Source: Chloroflexota bacterium | GTDB taxonomy: Bacteria > Chloroflexota > Dehalococcoidia > Tepidiformales > Tepidiformaceae | Reading direction: 5' to 3' | Assembly (NCBI GenBank): GCA_963169135.1 | Contig: CAUJEQ010000189.1 | Location: 1 to 16,119, forward strand | Length of the DNA stretch: 16,119 nt | In this document: positions 1 through 6,174 of the stretch, one piece after another | Layout: the number at the start of each line of letters is the position of its first letter | Position numbering within the stretch: the first letter of the stretch is position 1 | Program-made: the position numbers and the translations under genes | Notes under the pieces: model-generated | The model's database searches: none | Seen by the model: only the letters and a program-made list of their open reading frames with translations | Told to the model about the DNA's origin: nothing

Positions 1-1133
1 GCGAGCCCGGCAATGGCGGTCGCGGCCTGGGCAATGCCGATCGTGAGGGGGAAGAAGCTGAGCACCCGTCCGCGCATCTCATCGGCGACCAGGTGCTGGA
101 TGAGGGTGCTGGCAACGAGGCTGGTGCTGGTGAACGCGAACCCCATGCCGTAGTCGGAAAGGGCCGTGAGAGGGATGAACCGGGAATAGCCGAACAAGAG
201 GACCGCGAGCCCAAAGAAGATCGCAACGAAGGCGAGTGAGCCGCCCCGGAGCGCGAGGTGAGCCTTGCGGGCGATCATGATGCTGGCGGAAAGCGACCCA
301 AGACCCCAGGTTGCGCCCATGAGTCCGACCTGGGCCGAGTTGAATCCCAGGACCTCGATGAAAAACATGGGACCGAGGGGAGCCGCAACCGGCATGCCGA
401 TGACCTGAACAACGAAGACGAGCGAGACGATTGCCAGGATCGGGCGGTGGGCGCGGGTGTAGGCGAGCCCGTCGGCGATGCTGCGGAGGGTGCTGCCACG
501 GGCGGCCGGCGGGGGCTGATTGTCCAGCCGCAACATGGTGATGAGCGGGATGATCGCCAACCAGGCGACGAGGGACGTGGCGTAGACGGCCCCGGGCGGG
601 AAGAGCTGGTTCATGATGCCCGCGATAGGCAGGGAGAGCGGCATGGTGACCTGGCTGGAGATCGCGAGGAGCGCGATCGCGGCGGCGATATTCTCCCGTC
701 CGGCAGCAGCCGGCACGCTTGCGCTCCGCGCCGGCGTGTCGATGGACTGGATACCTGCGGCAAGGAAGGTGACGGCCGCAACGAGGCCGACGCTTCCTTC
801 ACCGAGTGGTTCCGTCAGCATCAACACGGCGATCCCGGCGTGGGCCACGAGCGACAACGACTCGCAGACCAGGAGCACGCGCTTGCGATCGGCCCGGTCG
901 GCGATGGCGCCGCCCAGGAGGCTGAACACGACCATGCCGGAGCCGCGGCTGGCCGCGAGAATGCTGGAGTAGATGACGGCCGAGTCAGGAAAGTGTTGGC
1001 TGACCCAGAAGACCTGGGTCATGAGATGCAAGGGGAAGAGGACGCCAACGACAGCCGACCCTGCGAGGAGCAAGCGGAAGTCCCGGCGCGCGAGCGGACG
1101 GAGCGCCGGCCGGGATGTAAAGCTTTCGGCCAT
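1..1133 (-). CDS. MFS efflux transporter, partial (C-terminus beyond left edge)
   Basis: Reading the minus strand from the ATG at 1133-1131 gives 377 codons with no stop up to the window edge. The protein starts MAESFTSRPALRPLARRDFR and then becomes a run of hydrophobic helices. The MFS loop 2-3 signature GGAIADRADRKR lies at residues 74-85 between TM2 and TM3. The 'RDFRLLLAG' start and this loop resemble the EntS/MFS_3 type of drug or metabolite exporter (family knowledge; substrate unknown). An in-frame TGA 24 nt upstream of the ATG, with no other start codon between, fixes the start. It is divergent from the Crp/Fnr-type gene. A TATGAT -10-like hexamer (1173-1168, minus strand) lies inside an operator-like palindrome, so the neighbouring regulator may repress this gene. 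The last transmembrane helices are missing because of the window boundary, not because of a mutation. Confidence 0.88.
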   Translation of the reverse strand, partial: MAESFTSRPALRPLARRDFRLLLAGSAVVGVLFPLHLMTQVFWVSQHFPDSAVIYSSILAASRGSGMVVFSLLGGAIADRADRKRVLLVCESLSLVAHAGIAVLMLTEPLGEGSVGLVAAVTFLAAGIQSIDTPARSASVPAAAGRENIAAAIALLAISSQVTMPLSLPIAGIMNQLFPPGAVYATSLVAWLAIIPLITMLRLDNQPPPAARGSTLRSIADGLAYTRAHRPILAIVSLVFVVQVIGMPVAAPLGPMFFIEVLGFNSAQVGLMGATWGLGSLSASIMIARKAHLALRGGSLAFVAIFFGLAVLLFGYSRFIPLTALSDYGMGFAFTSTSLVASTLIQHLVADEMRGRVLSFFPLTIGIAQAATAIAGL

Positions 1134-1157
1134 CCGCCCATCATCGCGGAGCGTTCA

Positions 1158-1173
1158 CATGAGATGTATCATA
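1158..1173. promoter_or_regulatory. Fnr/Crp-type operator (near match), exporter side
   Basis: CATGA-GATGTA-TCATA, one mismatch from the TATGA-N6-TCATA palindrome found exactly at three other promoters in the window. On the minus strand it contains TATGAT (1173-1168), a good -10 candidate for the MFS gene starting at 1133. A protein bound here would cover that promoter, so repression of the exporter is the simplest inference. It is also 46 bp from the 1204-1219 site, so co-binding at both sites is possible. Confidence 0.6.
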
Positions 1174-1203
1174 CCCACGACAGAAGCTGCATCCCGCTGA
1201 GGC

Positions 1204-1219
1204 CGTGACTAAGGTCACA
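1204..1219. promoter_or_regulatory. Fnr/Crp-type operator before the regulator gene
   Basis: CGTGA-CTAAGG-TCACA: a GTGA-N6-TCAC palindrome, nearer the Crp consensus than the ATGA-type sites elsewhere in the window. A -10-like CAGCAT at 1241-1246 begins 29.5 bp from the operator centre (1211.5), which puts transcription start near 1253 and the operator near -41.5. Autoregulation of the gene at 1267 is inferred. Confidence 0.6.
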
Positions 1220-1266
1220 TCAAGGCATCCAACGCCCACTCAGCATCATCGTGAGAGGTAGCCACG

Positions 1267-2070
1267 ATGTCGCGTGCATCGGGAAGTTTTATCGAGCCAT
1301 CGGCGCAAGCCCAAGATCGCACGGTAGCCGCGCTTCAGCGATTCCCGCTGGTTGCGGGGCTCACCCGCGAGGAGATCGCGGAGATCGCCGCGCAGTGCTC
1401 GCTGCACCGGATACCGGCGCACAAGCGCGTGTTCGAAGAGGGCGAGCGGTCCAAGGGGCTGTGGGTGATCACTGCGGGCCGCGTGCGCCTGCATCACCTG
1501 ATGGCGGACGGGCGCCAGCACGTCGTGGGATTCCGGGCGCCGACGGCCGCGCTGGATTTGAGTTCTGCCCTGGACGGGCGGCCCTACACGGCGACGGCGA
1601 CCACCATGGATGATGCGGAGCTGGTGCTGGTGCCGCGGGGGCTACTGCAGGAACTCGGGAAGCTCTACCCCGTGACCGTTCGCAACGCTATCGATCTGCT
1701 CTGCCTGGAAGTCCGGCAGCGCGACATCACCACGGCCATCGCGGCGCTGAAGGATGCCCGCGGGAGGATTGGCTGTGCGCTGCTGCAGCTTGCACGCCAG
1801 TTCGGCCGGAAGCAGGGCGGCGTGCTCCGGATCGACTACCGGCTGACGCGGCAGGATATCGCTGATCGTTCGGGAGTGACGGTGGAAACGGCCATCAGGG
1901 TGATGTCCGACATGCAGCAGCGGGGCGTGCTCCGGACCGAATCGCAGGTCATCGAGATCCTGGAAATGGAACACGTACGCGACTCTGCGAGCTGCGAGGA
2001 TTGCCAGTTCGAGTGTTCGGTTTTCGCGCCGCTGTTGGCCGAGCCTCCGTGCGAGGCCGAGGCCATATGA
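1267..2070 (+). CDS. Crp/Fnr-family transcriptional regulator with C-terminal cysteine cluster
   Basis: A 267-residue protein with Crp/Fnr architecture: a cyclic-nucleotide-type beta-roll at about residues 25-130 (fragment 'FEEGERSKGLWVITAGRVRL'), a dimerisation helix at about 133-165, and a winged helix at about 165-232. The recognition helix reads VTVETAIRVM (204-213). Glu207 and Arg211 match Fnr Glu209 and Arg213, which contact the TGA half-site, while Fnr Ser212 is Ile here. The four N-terminal cysteines of E. coli Fnr are absent. Instead C243, C246, C250 and C262 form a CX2CX3C-X11-C cluster after the winged helix, comparable to the C-terminal Fe-S cluster of Bacillus subtilis Fnr. Oxygen or redox sensing is inferred. 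AGAGG lies 8 nt before the ATG. Its likely operators (TGA-N6-TCA) lie at its own promoter, the divergent exporter and three downstream promoters. Confidence 0.9.
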   Translation: MSRASGSFIEPSAQAQDRTVAALQRFPLVAGLTREEIAEIAAQCSLHRIPAHKRVFEEGERSKGLWVITAGRVRLHHLMADGRQHVVGFRAPTAALDLSSALDGRPYTATATTMDDAELVLVPRGLLQELGKLYPVTVRNAIDLLCLEVRQRDITTAIAALKDARGRIGCALLQLARQFGRKQGGVLRIDYRLTRQDIADRSGVTVETAIRVMSDMQQRGVLRTESQVIEILEMEHVRDSASCEDCQFECSVFAPLLAEPPCEAEAI

Positions 2071-2081
2071 TTCGCGTCATA
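2066..2081. promoter_or_regulatory. Fnr/Crp-type operator for the ABC transporter operon
   Basis: Exact TATGA-TTCGCG-TCATA; the palindrome extends one more base each side (ATATGA...TCATAT, 2065-2082). The TGA of its left half-site is also the stop codon of the regulator gene. Its centre (2073.5) lies 30.5 bp before the -10-like TAGATT at 2104-2109, which is class II activator spacing. Confidence 0.75.
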
Positions 2082-2101
2082 TAGAGGCCGGTGCTCCCAG
2101 C

Positions 2102-2109
2102 TATAGATT
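2102..2109 (+). promoter_or_regulatory. -10 element of the ABC transporter promoter
   Basis: TATAGATT offers two overlapping hexamers, TATAGA and TAGATT, each matching 4 of 6 consensus bases. Start of transcription would fall near 2114-2116. No convincing -35 is seen at the usual distance, which fits dependence on an activator bound at 2066-2081. Confidence 0.5.
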
Positions 2110-2117
2110 CCCCACGC

Positions 2118-2139
2118 GCACCCGCTAGATTCCGGGTGC
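2118..2139 (+). other. 5'-leader hairpin before the binding-protein gene
   Basis: A perfect 7-bp inverted repeat GCACCCG / CGGGTGC (2118-2124 and 2133-2139) with an 8-nt loop, placed right after the predicted transcription start and just before the AGAAGGGG ribosome-binding region (2145-2152). A 5' hairpin like this often stabilises mRNA; no T-tract follows, so it is not a terminator. Confidence 0.4.
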
Positions 2140-2155
2140 CCGTGAGAAGGGGACT

Positions 2156-3982
2156 ATGCGGAGTAATTACTGGGAAACTCGGCAGCGGAAACTGAGCCGG
2201 CGGAGGTTCGTCGGTACAGCGGCAGGCGCTTCGGCCGGCCTGGCGGCTTTCGCCGCAGTCGGTTGCGGCGATGACGATGACGATGCCGTCGAAACGCCGG
2301 AAGCAACAGCGACGTCCGGCGCCGCTGGTTCTCCGACTGCGGCTACGGGTTCTCCGACCGCGGCGCCGACCGCGCAGGGGAAGAAGGGCGGAGTTACCCG
2401 GGGCAGCAGCTCGAATGCCACCTACGACTCGTTCGACCACAGCAGGAGCCGCTTCACACCGGTCGCGACCATCATCGGCCGGACCATGCAGCGCGCGATC
2501 TTCTGGGACAGCTTTAAGAACGGGATCCTGGCTGGCGGCTTTGCCGAATCGTGGGAGCAGCCCGACCCCCAGACGGTGGTACTGAAGCTCCGGAAGAACA
2601 ACTTCTTCCACGACAAAGCCCCGGTGAACGGCCGCCAGACGAAGGCCGAGGACATCAAGTACCACATCGAGCGGAACAAGGCCGGGAAGCGGCTCGACGG
2701 CACAGAGGACCCCAACTTCTACCGCAAGGGCGAATACCAGGTCGTCGATTCGGTCACTGTGGCGGATGCGGAGACGATCCAGATCAAGCTGGCCAAGCCT
2801 TCGCCGCTTTTCCTGAACCTCCTGGCCCAGTCATACGAGGGCATTGGCGCCCCCGAGGCGATCGAGGCGTTCGAGAAGGACTACGCGAACTTCGACCAGA
2901 AGATGATCATCGGGAGCGGCCCGATGGTGCTGGTTGAGTTCGCCTCGGAGGGCCGCGCGAAGTACCAGCGGTTCGATAAGTTCACGGGGACCTCGTACCT
3001 GGACGGGATCCAGGAGGTGCCGCTGTTCACCGACCCGCAGGCCGCCCAGGCCGCGTTCGAGCAGAAGCAGATAGAATCCTACGGACCCCCGAACGTCCAG
3101 GTGCTCGCCGAAATGCGAGAACGGTTCCAGGGGAAGGTCCGCGAATCGACGAACTTCTCCGCGAACCCGATCATTGCCGGTTCCTACTACGGAGGAGCGG
3201 CGCCCTGGAACAATCCGAACCTCATCGGCGCGTACTTCCGCGGGATCGACCGCCGGCAGCTCATCCAGCAGTTCCACGGCGGACGCGGAGCGATCTCCGG
3301 ATCGATCCCGCCCAGCCAGGGCGCATTCGGCCTCAGCGAAAAGGAGTTGATCGAGTTCCCGGGCTACTTCCAGGATGTGGACAAGGACATCGCTGAAGCC
3401 AGGAAGATGTGGGAAGCCGGAGGCGGCCCCGCCCTCGGTGACGTCACCATCGACGTGCCCGACATCTTCGAGGGTGTCTACCAGGCGAGCGCAATCCTCA
3501 CGGCCATGCTCAACAAGAACCTGGGCACGAGCCAGTTCAAGGCGAAGGTCGAACCGTACTCGACGATCACGTCGAAGATCGTCCAGCAGAAGTACGGCTC
3601 CGGGAACGCGAACCTCTGGTATGGATGGGACACGGAAGTGCTCGATCCCGAGCCGACCGCTTTCCTGATGAGCAACTACAGCTCGACATCGACGCTCAAC
3701 AAGCAGTTCGAAGTCAAGATCGATGGCATGGACGACCTGCTTGCCAAGGTGGGTGTTGAGCTGGACATCGAAAAGCGCAAGGACATGACTCGGGAAGTCG
3801 AGCGCATGTTGTTGAAGGCGTATGGCGGAGGCCGCATATACTCGCACCTCCAGATCACTAATACGCTCATCTGGAACTACTACCACACCGCCGAGTCGGC
3901 TCCGTTCAGCACCGCGCACCTTGGTGCGATGTACAACTGGATCGACCCCGACGACCCCACCTACCAGGGACGGCCAAGCTAA
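2156..3982 (+). CDS. Tat-exported lipoprotein, ABC transporter solute-binding protein (SBP_bac_5 family)
   Basis: A 608-residue extracytoplasmic binding protein of the peptide/nickel/opine class (DppA/OppA-like). The N-terminus carries a twin-arginine motif SRRRFVG (14-20), a hydrophobic stretch and a lipobox A-V-G-Cys37, so it should be exported folded by Tat and anchored by lipid. A low-complexity linker rich in Ala, Thr, Ser and Pro follows to about residue 75. The SBP_bac_5 fold then runs to near the C-terminus, with the family-typical stretch around 'VVLKLRKNNFFHDKAPVNGR' and 'AEDIKYHIER'. It is first in an operon and its TAA shares one base with the ATG of the next gene. The substrate is not readable: the family binds peptides but also sugars, nickel chelates and other molecules. 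Its operator is shared with the molybdenum enzymes, so delivery of the substrate for them is a reasonable inference. A strong AAGGGG ribosome-binding region precedes the ATG. Confidence 0.9.
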   Translation: MRSNYWETRQRKLSRRRFVGTAAGASAGLAAFAAVGCGDDDDDAVETPEATATSGAAGSPTAATGSPTAAPTAQGKKGGVTRGSSSNATYDSFDHSRSRFTPVATIIGRTMQRAIFWDSFKNGILAGGFAESWEQPDPQTVVLKLRKNNFFHDKAPVNGRQTKAEDIKYHIERNKAGKRLDGTEDPNFYRKGEYQVVDSVTVADAETIQIKLAKPSPLFLNLLAQSYEGIGAPEAIEAFEKDYANFDQKMIIGSGPMVLVEFASEGRAKYQRFDKFTGTSYLDGIQEVPLFTDPQAAQAAFEQKQIESYGPPNVQVLAEMRERFQGKVRESTNFSANPIIAGSYYGGAAPWNNPNLIGAYFRGIDRRQLIQQFHGGRGAISGSIPPSQGAFGLSEKELIEFPGYFQDVDKDIAEARKMWEAGGGPALGDVTIDVPDIFEGVYQASAILTAMLNKNLGTSQFKAKVEPYSTITSKIVQQKYGSGNANLWYGWDTEVLDPEPTAFLMSNYSSTSTLNKQFEVKIDGMDDLLAKVGVELDIEKRKDMTREVERMLLKAYGGGRIYSHLQITNTLIWNYYHTAESAPFSTAHLGAMYNWIDPDDPTYQGRPS

Positions 3983-4947
3983 TGGGGGCATATGCGCTCC
4001 GCAGGACGCTGATCAATATCCCGGTCATCTGGTTGATCGCGACGCTGGTCTTTTTCGCCACGAACGTCCTTCCCGGTGACTTCGTTGCCCGCCGGATTGC
4101 CCAACAGAATCCGGCGGGTGGCGAAGACACAACCGCCCAGATCGCGCAGATCAAGAAAGACCTCGGGATCGACAAACCCGTGGCCGAGCGATACGTGAAG
4201 TATCTCTGGAACACGGTGCGAGGCGACCTTGGTGAGTCCTACCGCTCGCGGCAGCCTGCGTTGTCGGAGTTCAAGCGAGGTGTGCCGTACACGCTCCAGC
4301 TCTCGCTCATGATGCTCGTCGTGGCACTGGCGACCAGCGTGCCGATCGGCATCATCTCGGCGCTGCGACAGGACTCGATCGTCGACTATGTGCTCCGGCT
4401 GACGGCGATCCTGGGGGTGGCGGCGCCGAACTTCTGGATCGGGACGATGCTCCTGTTGCTGGTGGTGCGTTTCGAGCTGTGGACGATCGACCTGTTCAAC
4501 TCACCATTAATCTGGGAGGACCCGGTGCGGAGCCTGCAGCTCTTTATCCTGCCGGCACTGGCAGGCGGGTTCGCTTCGGGCGCCGGCATCATGCGGCTCA
4601 CGCGTTCGCAGATGCTCGAAGTGCTGCGCCAGGACTACATCCGGACGGCCTGGGCGAAGGGGCTCCGGGAACGGGTTGTGGTGGTACGGCATGCCATGAA
4701 GAACGCGATGATCCCCGTCCTGACAGCCATCGGCTTGACGGTGGCAGGGCTGCTGAGCGGCAACGTCGTTTTCGAGTACCTGTTCAACATACCCGGGGTC
4801 GGCAACCGGATCCTGACGGCGATCACCGAGCGCGACGTGCCGGTCGTCCAGGCTTTTGTCCTCATCATTGCCACCTTCGTGGTCTTCGTAAACCTGGCGG
4901 TGGACCTGCTGTACGGCTGGGTCGACCCCCGCATCCGGCTGTCATAG
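3982..4947 (+). CDS. ABC transporter permease, DppB/OppB type
   Basis: A 321-residue inner-membrane permease (BPD_transp_1). TM1 lies at about 9-29, followed by the external loop with 'DLGIDKPVAERYVKYLWNTVRGDLG' characteristic of DppB proteins, then a permease core with TM segments at about 103-126, 138-165, 186-205, 243-265 and 288-311. The ATPase-contacting EAA loop is at about 219-245 (DYIRTAWAKGLRERVVV...). The C-terminus LYGWVDPRIRLS is the normal ending of the family. Its ATG overlaps the stop of the binding-protein gene by one base, so translation is coupled. It should form a heterodimer with the next gene product. Confidence 0.93.
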   Translation: MGAYALRRTLINIPVIWLIATLVFFATNVLPGDFVARRIAQQNPAGGEDTTAQIAQIKKDLGIDKPVAERYVKYLWNTVRGDLGESYRSRQPALSEFKRGVPYTLQLSLMMLVVALATSVPIGIISALRQDSIVDYVLRLTAILGVAAPNFWIGTMLLLLVVRFELWTIDLFNSPLIWEDPVRSLQLFILPALAGGFASGAGIMRLTRSQMLEVLRQDYIRTAWAKGLRERVVVVRHAMKNAMIPVLTAIGLTVAGLLSGNVVFEYLFNIPGVGNRILTAITERDVPVVQAFVLIIATFVVFVNLAVDLLYGWVDPRIRLS

Positions 4948-4957
4948 GGGCCCCACG

Positions 4958-5983
4958 ATGACGACGCAGAAAATAGCCCGGCTGGAGGAGCAATACTTCC
5001 GGCCGCCACGCCAGCCCATCGCGCCAGTGCGCGGCCTCCGTGCGTTGAAGAACTTCATCGTGCAAAAGCCGCTGGGCGGCTTTGGCGTGATCCTCATCGG
5101 TTTCGTGGTCCTGGTGGCGTTCCTCGCGCCGTTCATCCAGCGCTACGAGCCGGATCAGGTGTTTGTGATCGACAACCCGGCATACGACGCGGAGTTGGCC
5201 GAGAAGTCGCTCACCGACCGCAGCATCCGCTTCCAGTACCCCCCGGAGAAGTTCGAGAAGACCGTGGTCGCCGCGGTGGGCGGGGTCTCGGCCGATCACT
5301 GGCTGGGGACCGACACGGCAGGGCGGGACGTGTATGCGCGGATGGTCTGGGGGGCCCAGCTATCACTCCTGGTCGGAGTGGGCGCGGCGCTCATCGCGAT
5401 AGCACTGGGCACCCTCCTGGGGACGATCAGCGCCTATTTCGGCGGGGCGGTGGATATGGTTATCCAGCGCGTCACCGACACGCTGCAAGCCTTCCCGGCG
5501 CTCATCCTGCTTCTGCTGTTCCTGCAGGTTGTAGAGAACGCGAACAAGTACCACATGACGCTGGCGTTGGGGATCGTGGGGATCGCAGCGGTGATCCGCG
5601 TGGTGCGCAGCGCCGTCTTACGAACCAGGGCCGAGCTCTACATCGAGGCGGCGCGCGTGGTTGGGGCAACGGACGCGCGGGTGATGGTTCGCCACATCCT
5701 CCCGAACATCATGGCTCCGACGATCGTGATCTTCACGATCTCCATTGGTTCGTACATCGTGGCCGAGGCTTCGTTGGCCTTCATCGGCTTCGGTGACCCG
5801 GCGGCGATCTCGTGGGGCAAGATGGTGAACGAGGGGAGGAAGCTCTTCCCGGCGTCGTACACCATGTCGTTGGTCGCGGGCGGGGCGATCACCCTGACCG
5901 TGCTTGGATTCAACCTGGCGGGGGACGCGCTCCGCGACGTACTCGATCCCCGGATGCGGGGGGCCGGAAAGGGAGGCTACTGA
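4958..5983 (+). CDS. ABC transporter permease, DppC/OppC type
   Basis: A 341-residue partner permease. The cytoplasmic N-terminus includes 'LRALKNFIVQKPLGGFGV', then TM1 at about 43-60. A longer than usual periplasmic stretch (about 61-112) comes before the family signature HWLGTDTAGRDVYARMVWGA (114-133). Five further TM segments follow; the EAA loop is YIEAARVVGATDARVMVRHI (228-247) and the end is GDALRDVLDPRMRG. It starts 10 nt after the upstream stop, so the two are one operon. No DppD/DppF-type ATPase gene follows: the next gene encodes a molybdenum enzyme, so the ATPases must be outside the window or shared with another transporter. Confidence 0.93.
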   Translation: MTTQKIARLEEQYFRPPRQPIAPVRGLRALKNFIVQKPLGGFGVILIGFVVLVAFLAPFIQRYEPDQVFVIDNPAYDAELAEKSLTDRSIRFQYPPEKFEKTVVAAVGGVSADHWLGTDTAGRDVYARMVWGAQLSLLVGVGAALIAIALGTLLGTISAYFGGAVDMVIQRVTDTLQAFPALILLLLFLQVVENANKYHMTLALGIVGIAAVIRVVRSAVLRTRAELYIEAARVVGATDARVMVRHILPNIMAPTIVIFTISIGSYIVAEASLAFIGFGDPAAISWGKMVNEGRKLFPASYTMSLVAGGAITLTVLGFNLAGDALRDVLDPRMRGAGKGGY

Positions 5984-5994
5984 CCTCGGGGGCA

Positions 5995-6010
5995 TATGAC
6001 GGCTGTCATA
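5995..6010. promoter_or_regulatory. Fnr/Crp-type operator for alpha-1
   Basis: Exact TATGA-CGGCTG-TCATA, 12 bp after the stop of the permease gene. Its centre (6002.5) lies 30.5 bp before a -10-like CAGATT (6033-6038), the same distance as at the transporter promoter. Transcription would start near 6045, leaving a leader of about 130 nt before the ATG at 6175. Confidence 0.75.
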
Positions 6011-6048
6011 CCGGGAGCCGGATATGAGCTGCCAGATTTTCGCTAACC

Positions 6049-6127
6049 GGGGCCCTGACCACGTCCTGCCGTCCAGGATCAGGTGAACTCCATTTCCGTC
6101 CCAGGGCCCCGGCCCCTCTTCCTGGGA
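6049..6127 (+). promoter_or_regulatory. Structured 5' leader with competing hairpins before alpha-1
   Basis: Three pairings overlap. GGGGCCCTG (6049-6057) pairs perfectly with CAGGGCCCC (6102-6110). CCTGA (6054-6058) can instead pair with TCAGG (6079-6083), enclosing TCCTG/CAGGA (6064-6068, 6074-6078). TCCCAGG (6099-6105) can also pair with CCTGGGA (6121-6127). The first excludes the other two. Such mutually exclusive stems are typical of attenuators or riboswitches. No known riboswitch consensus was recognised, and no T-tract follows. The predicted transcript start is near 6045 and the ribosome-binding site AAGGAG (6161-6166) lies 34 nt beyond the last stem. Confidence 0.45.
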
Positions 6128-6174
6128 CATCAGCCGCCGGCATTGCCCGGGGCACACCATAAGGAGAGGTTTTG

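Noticed and set aside
258..1208. A 316-codon open frame on the plus strand opposite the MFS gene
   Set aside because: Composition is Arg/Gly/Asp/His-rich with no recognisable fold, and the minus strand encodes a clear MFS protein over the same bases. It is a high-GC shadow frame.
2831..3991. Long open frames antisense to real genes (also 7729-8997, 10844-12103, 12401-13582 and 14881-16113 on the minus strand)
   Set aside because: All are opposite genes with strong family motifs; their translations are low-complexity Val/Arg/Asp/His-rich sequence without domains.
6023..6027. A further TATGA half-site between the alpha-1 operator and its -10
   Set aside because: The expected partner TCATA is absent six bases later (AGATT is found), so it is only a half-site and was not counted as an operator.
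6049..6127. A known molybdenum-cofactor riboswitch in the alpha-1 leader
   Set aside because: The context is suitable, but the conserved core could not be recognised by eye. A covariance-model search would be decisive, so only competing hairpins are reported.
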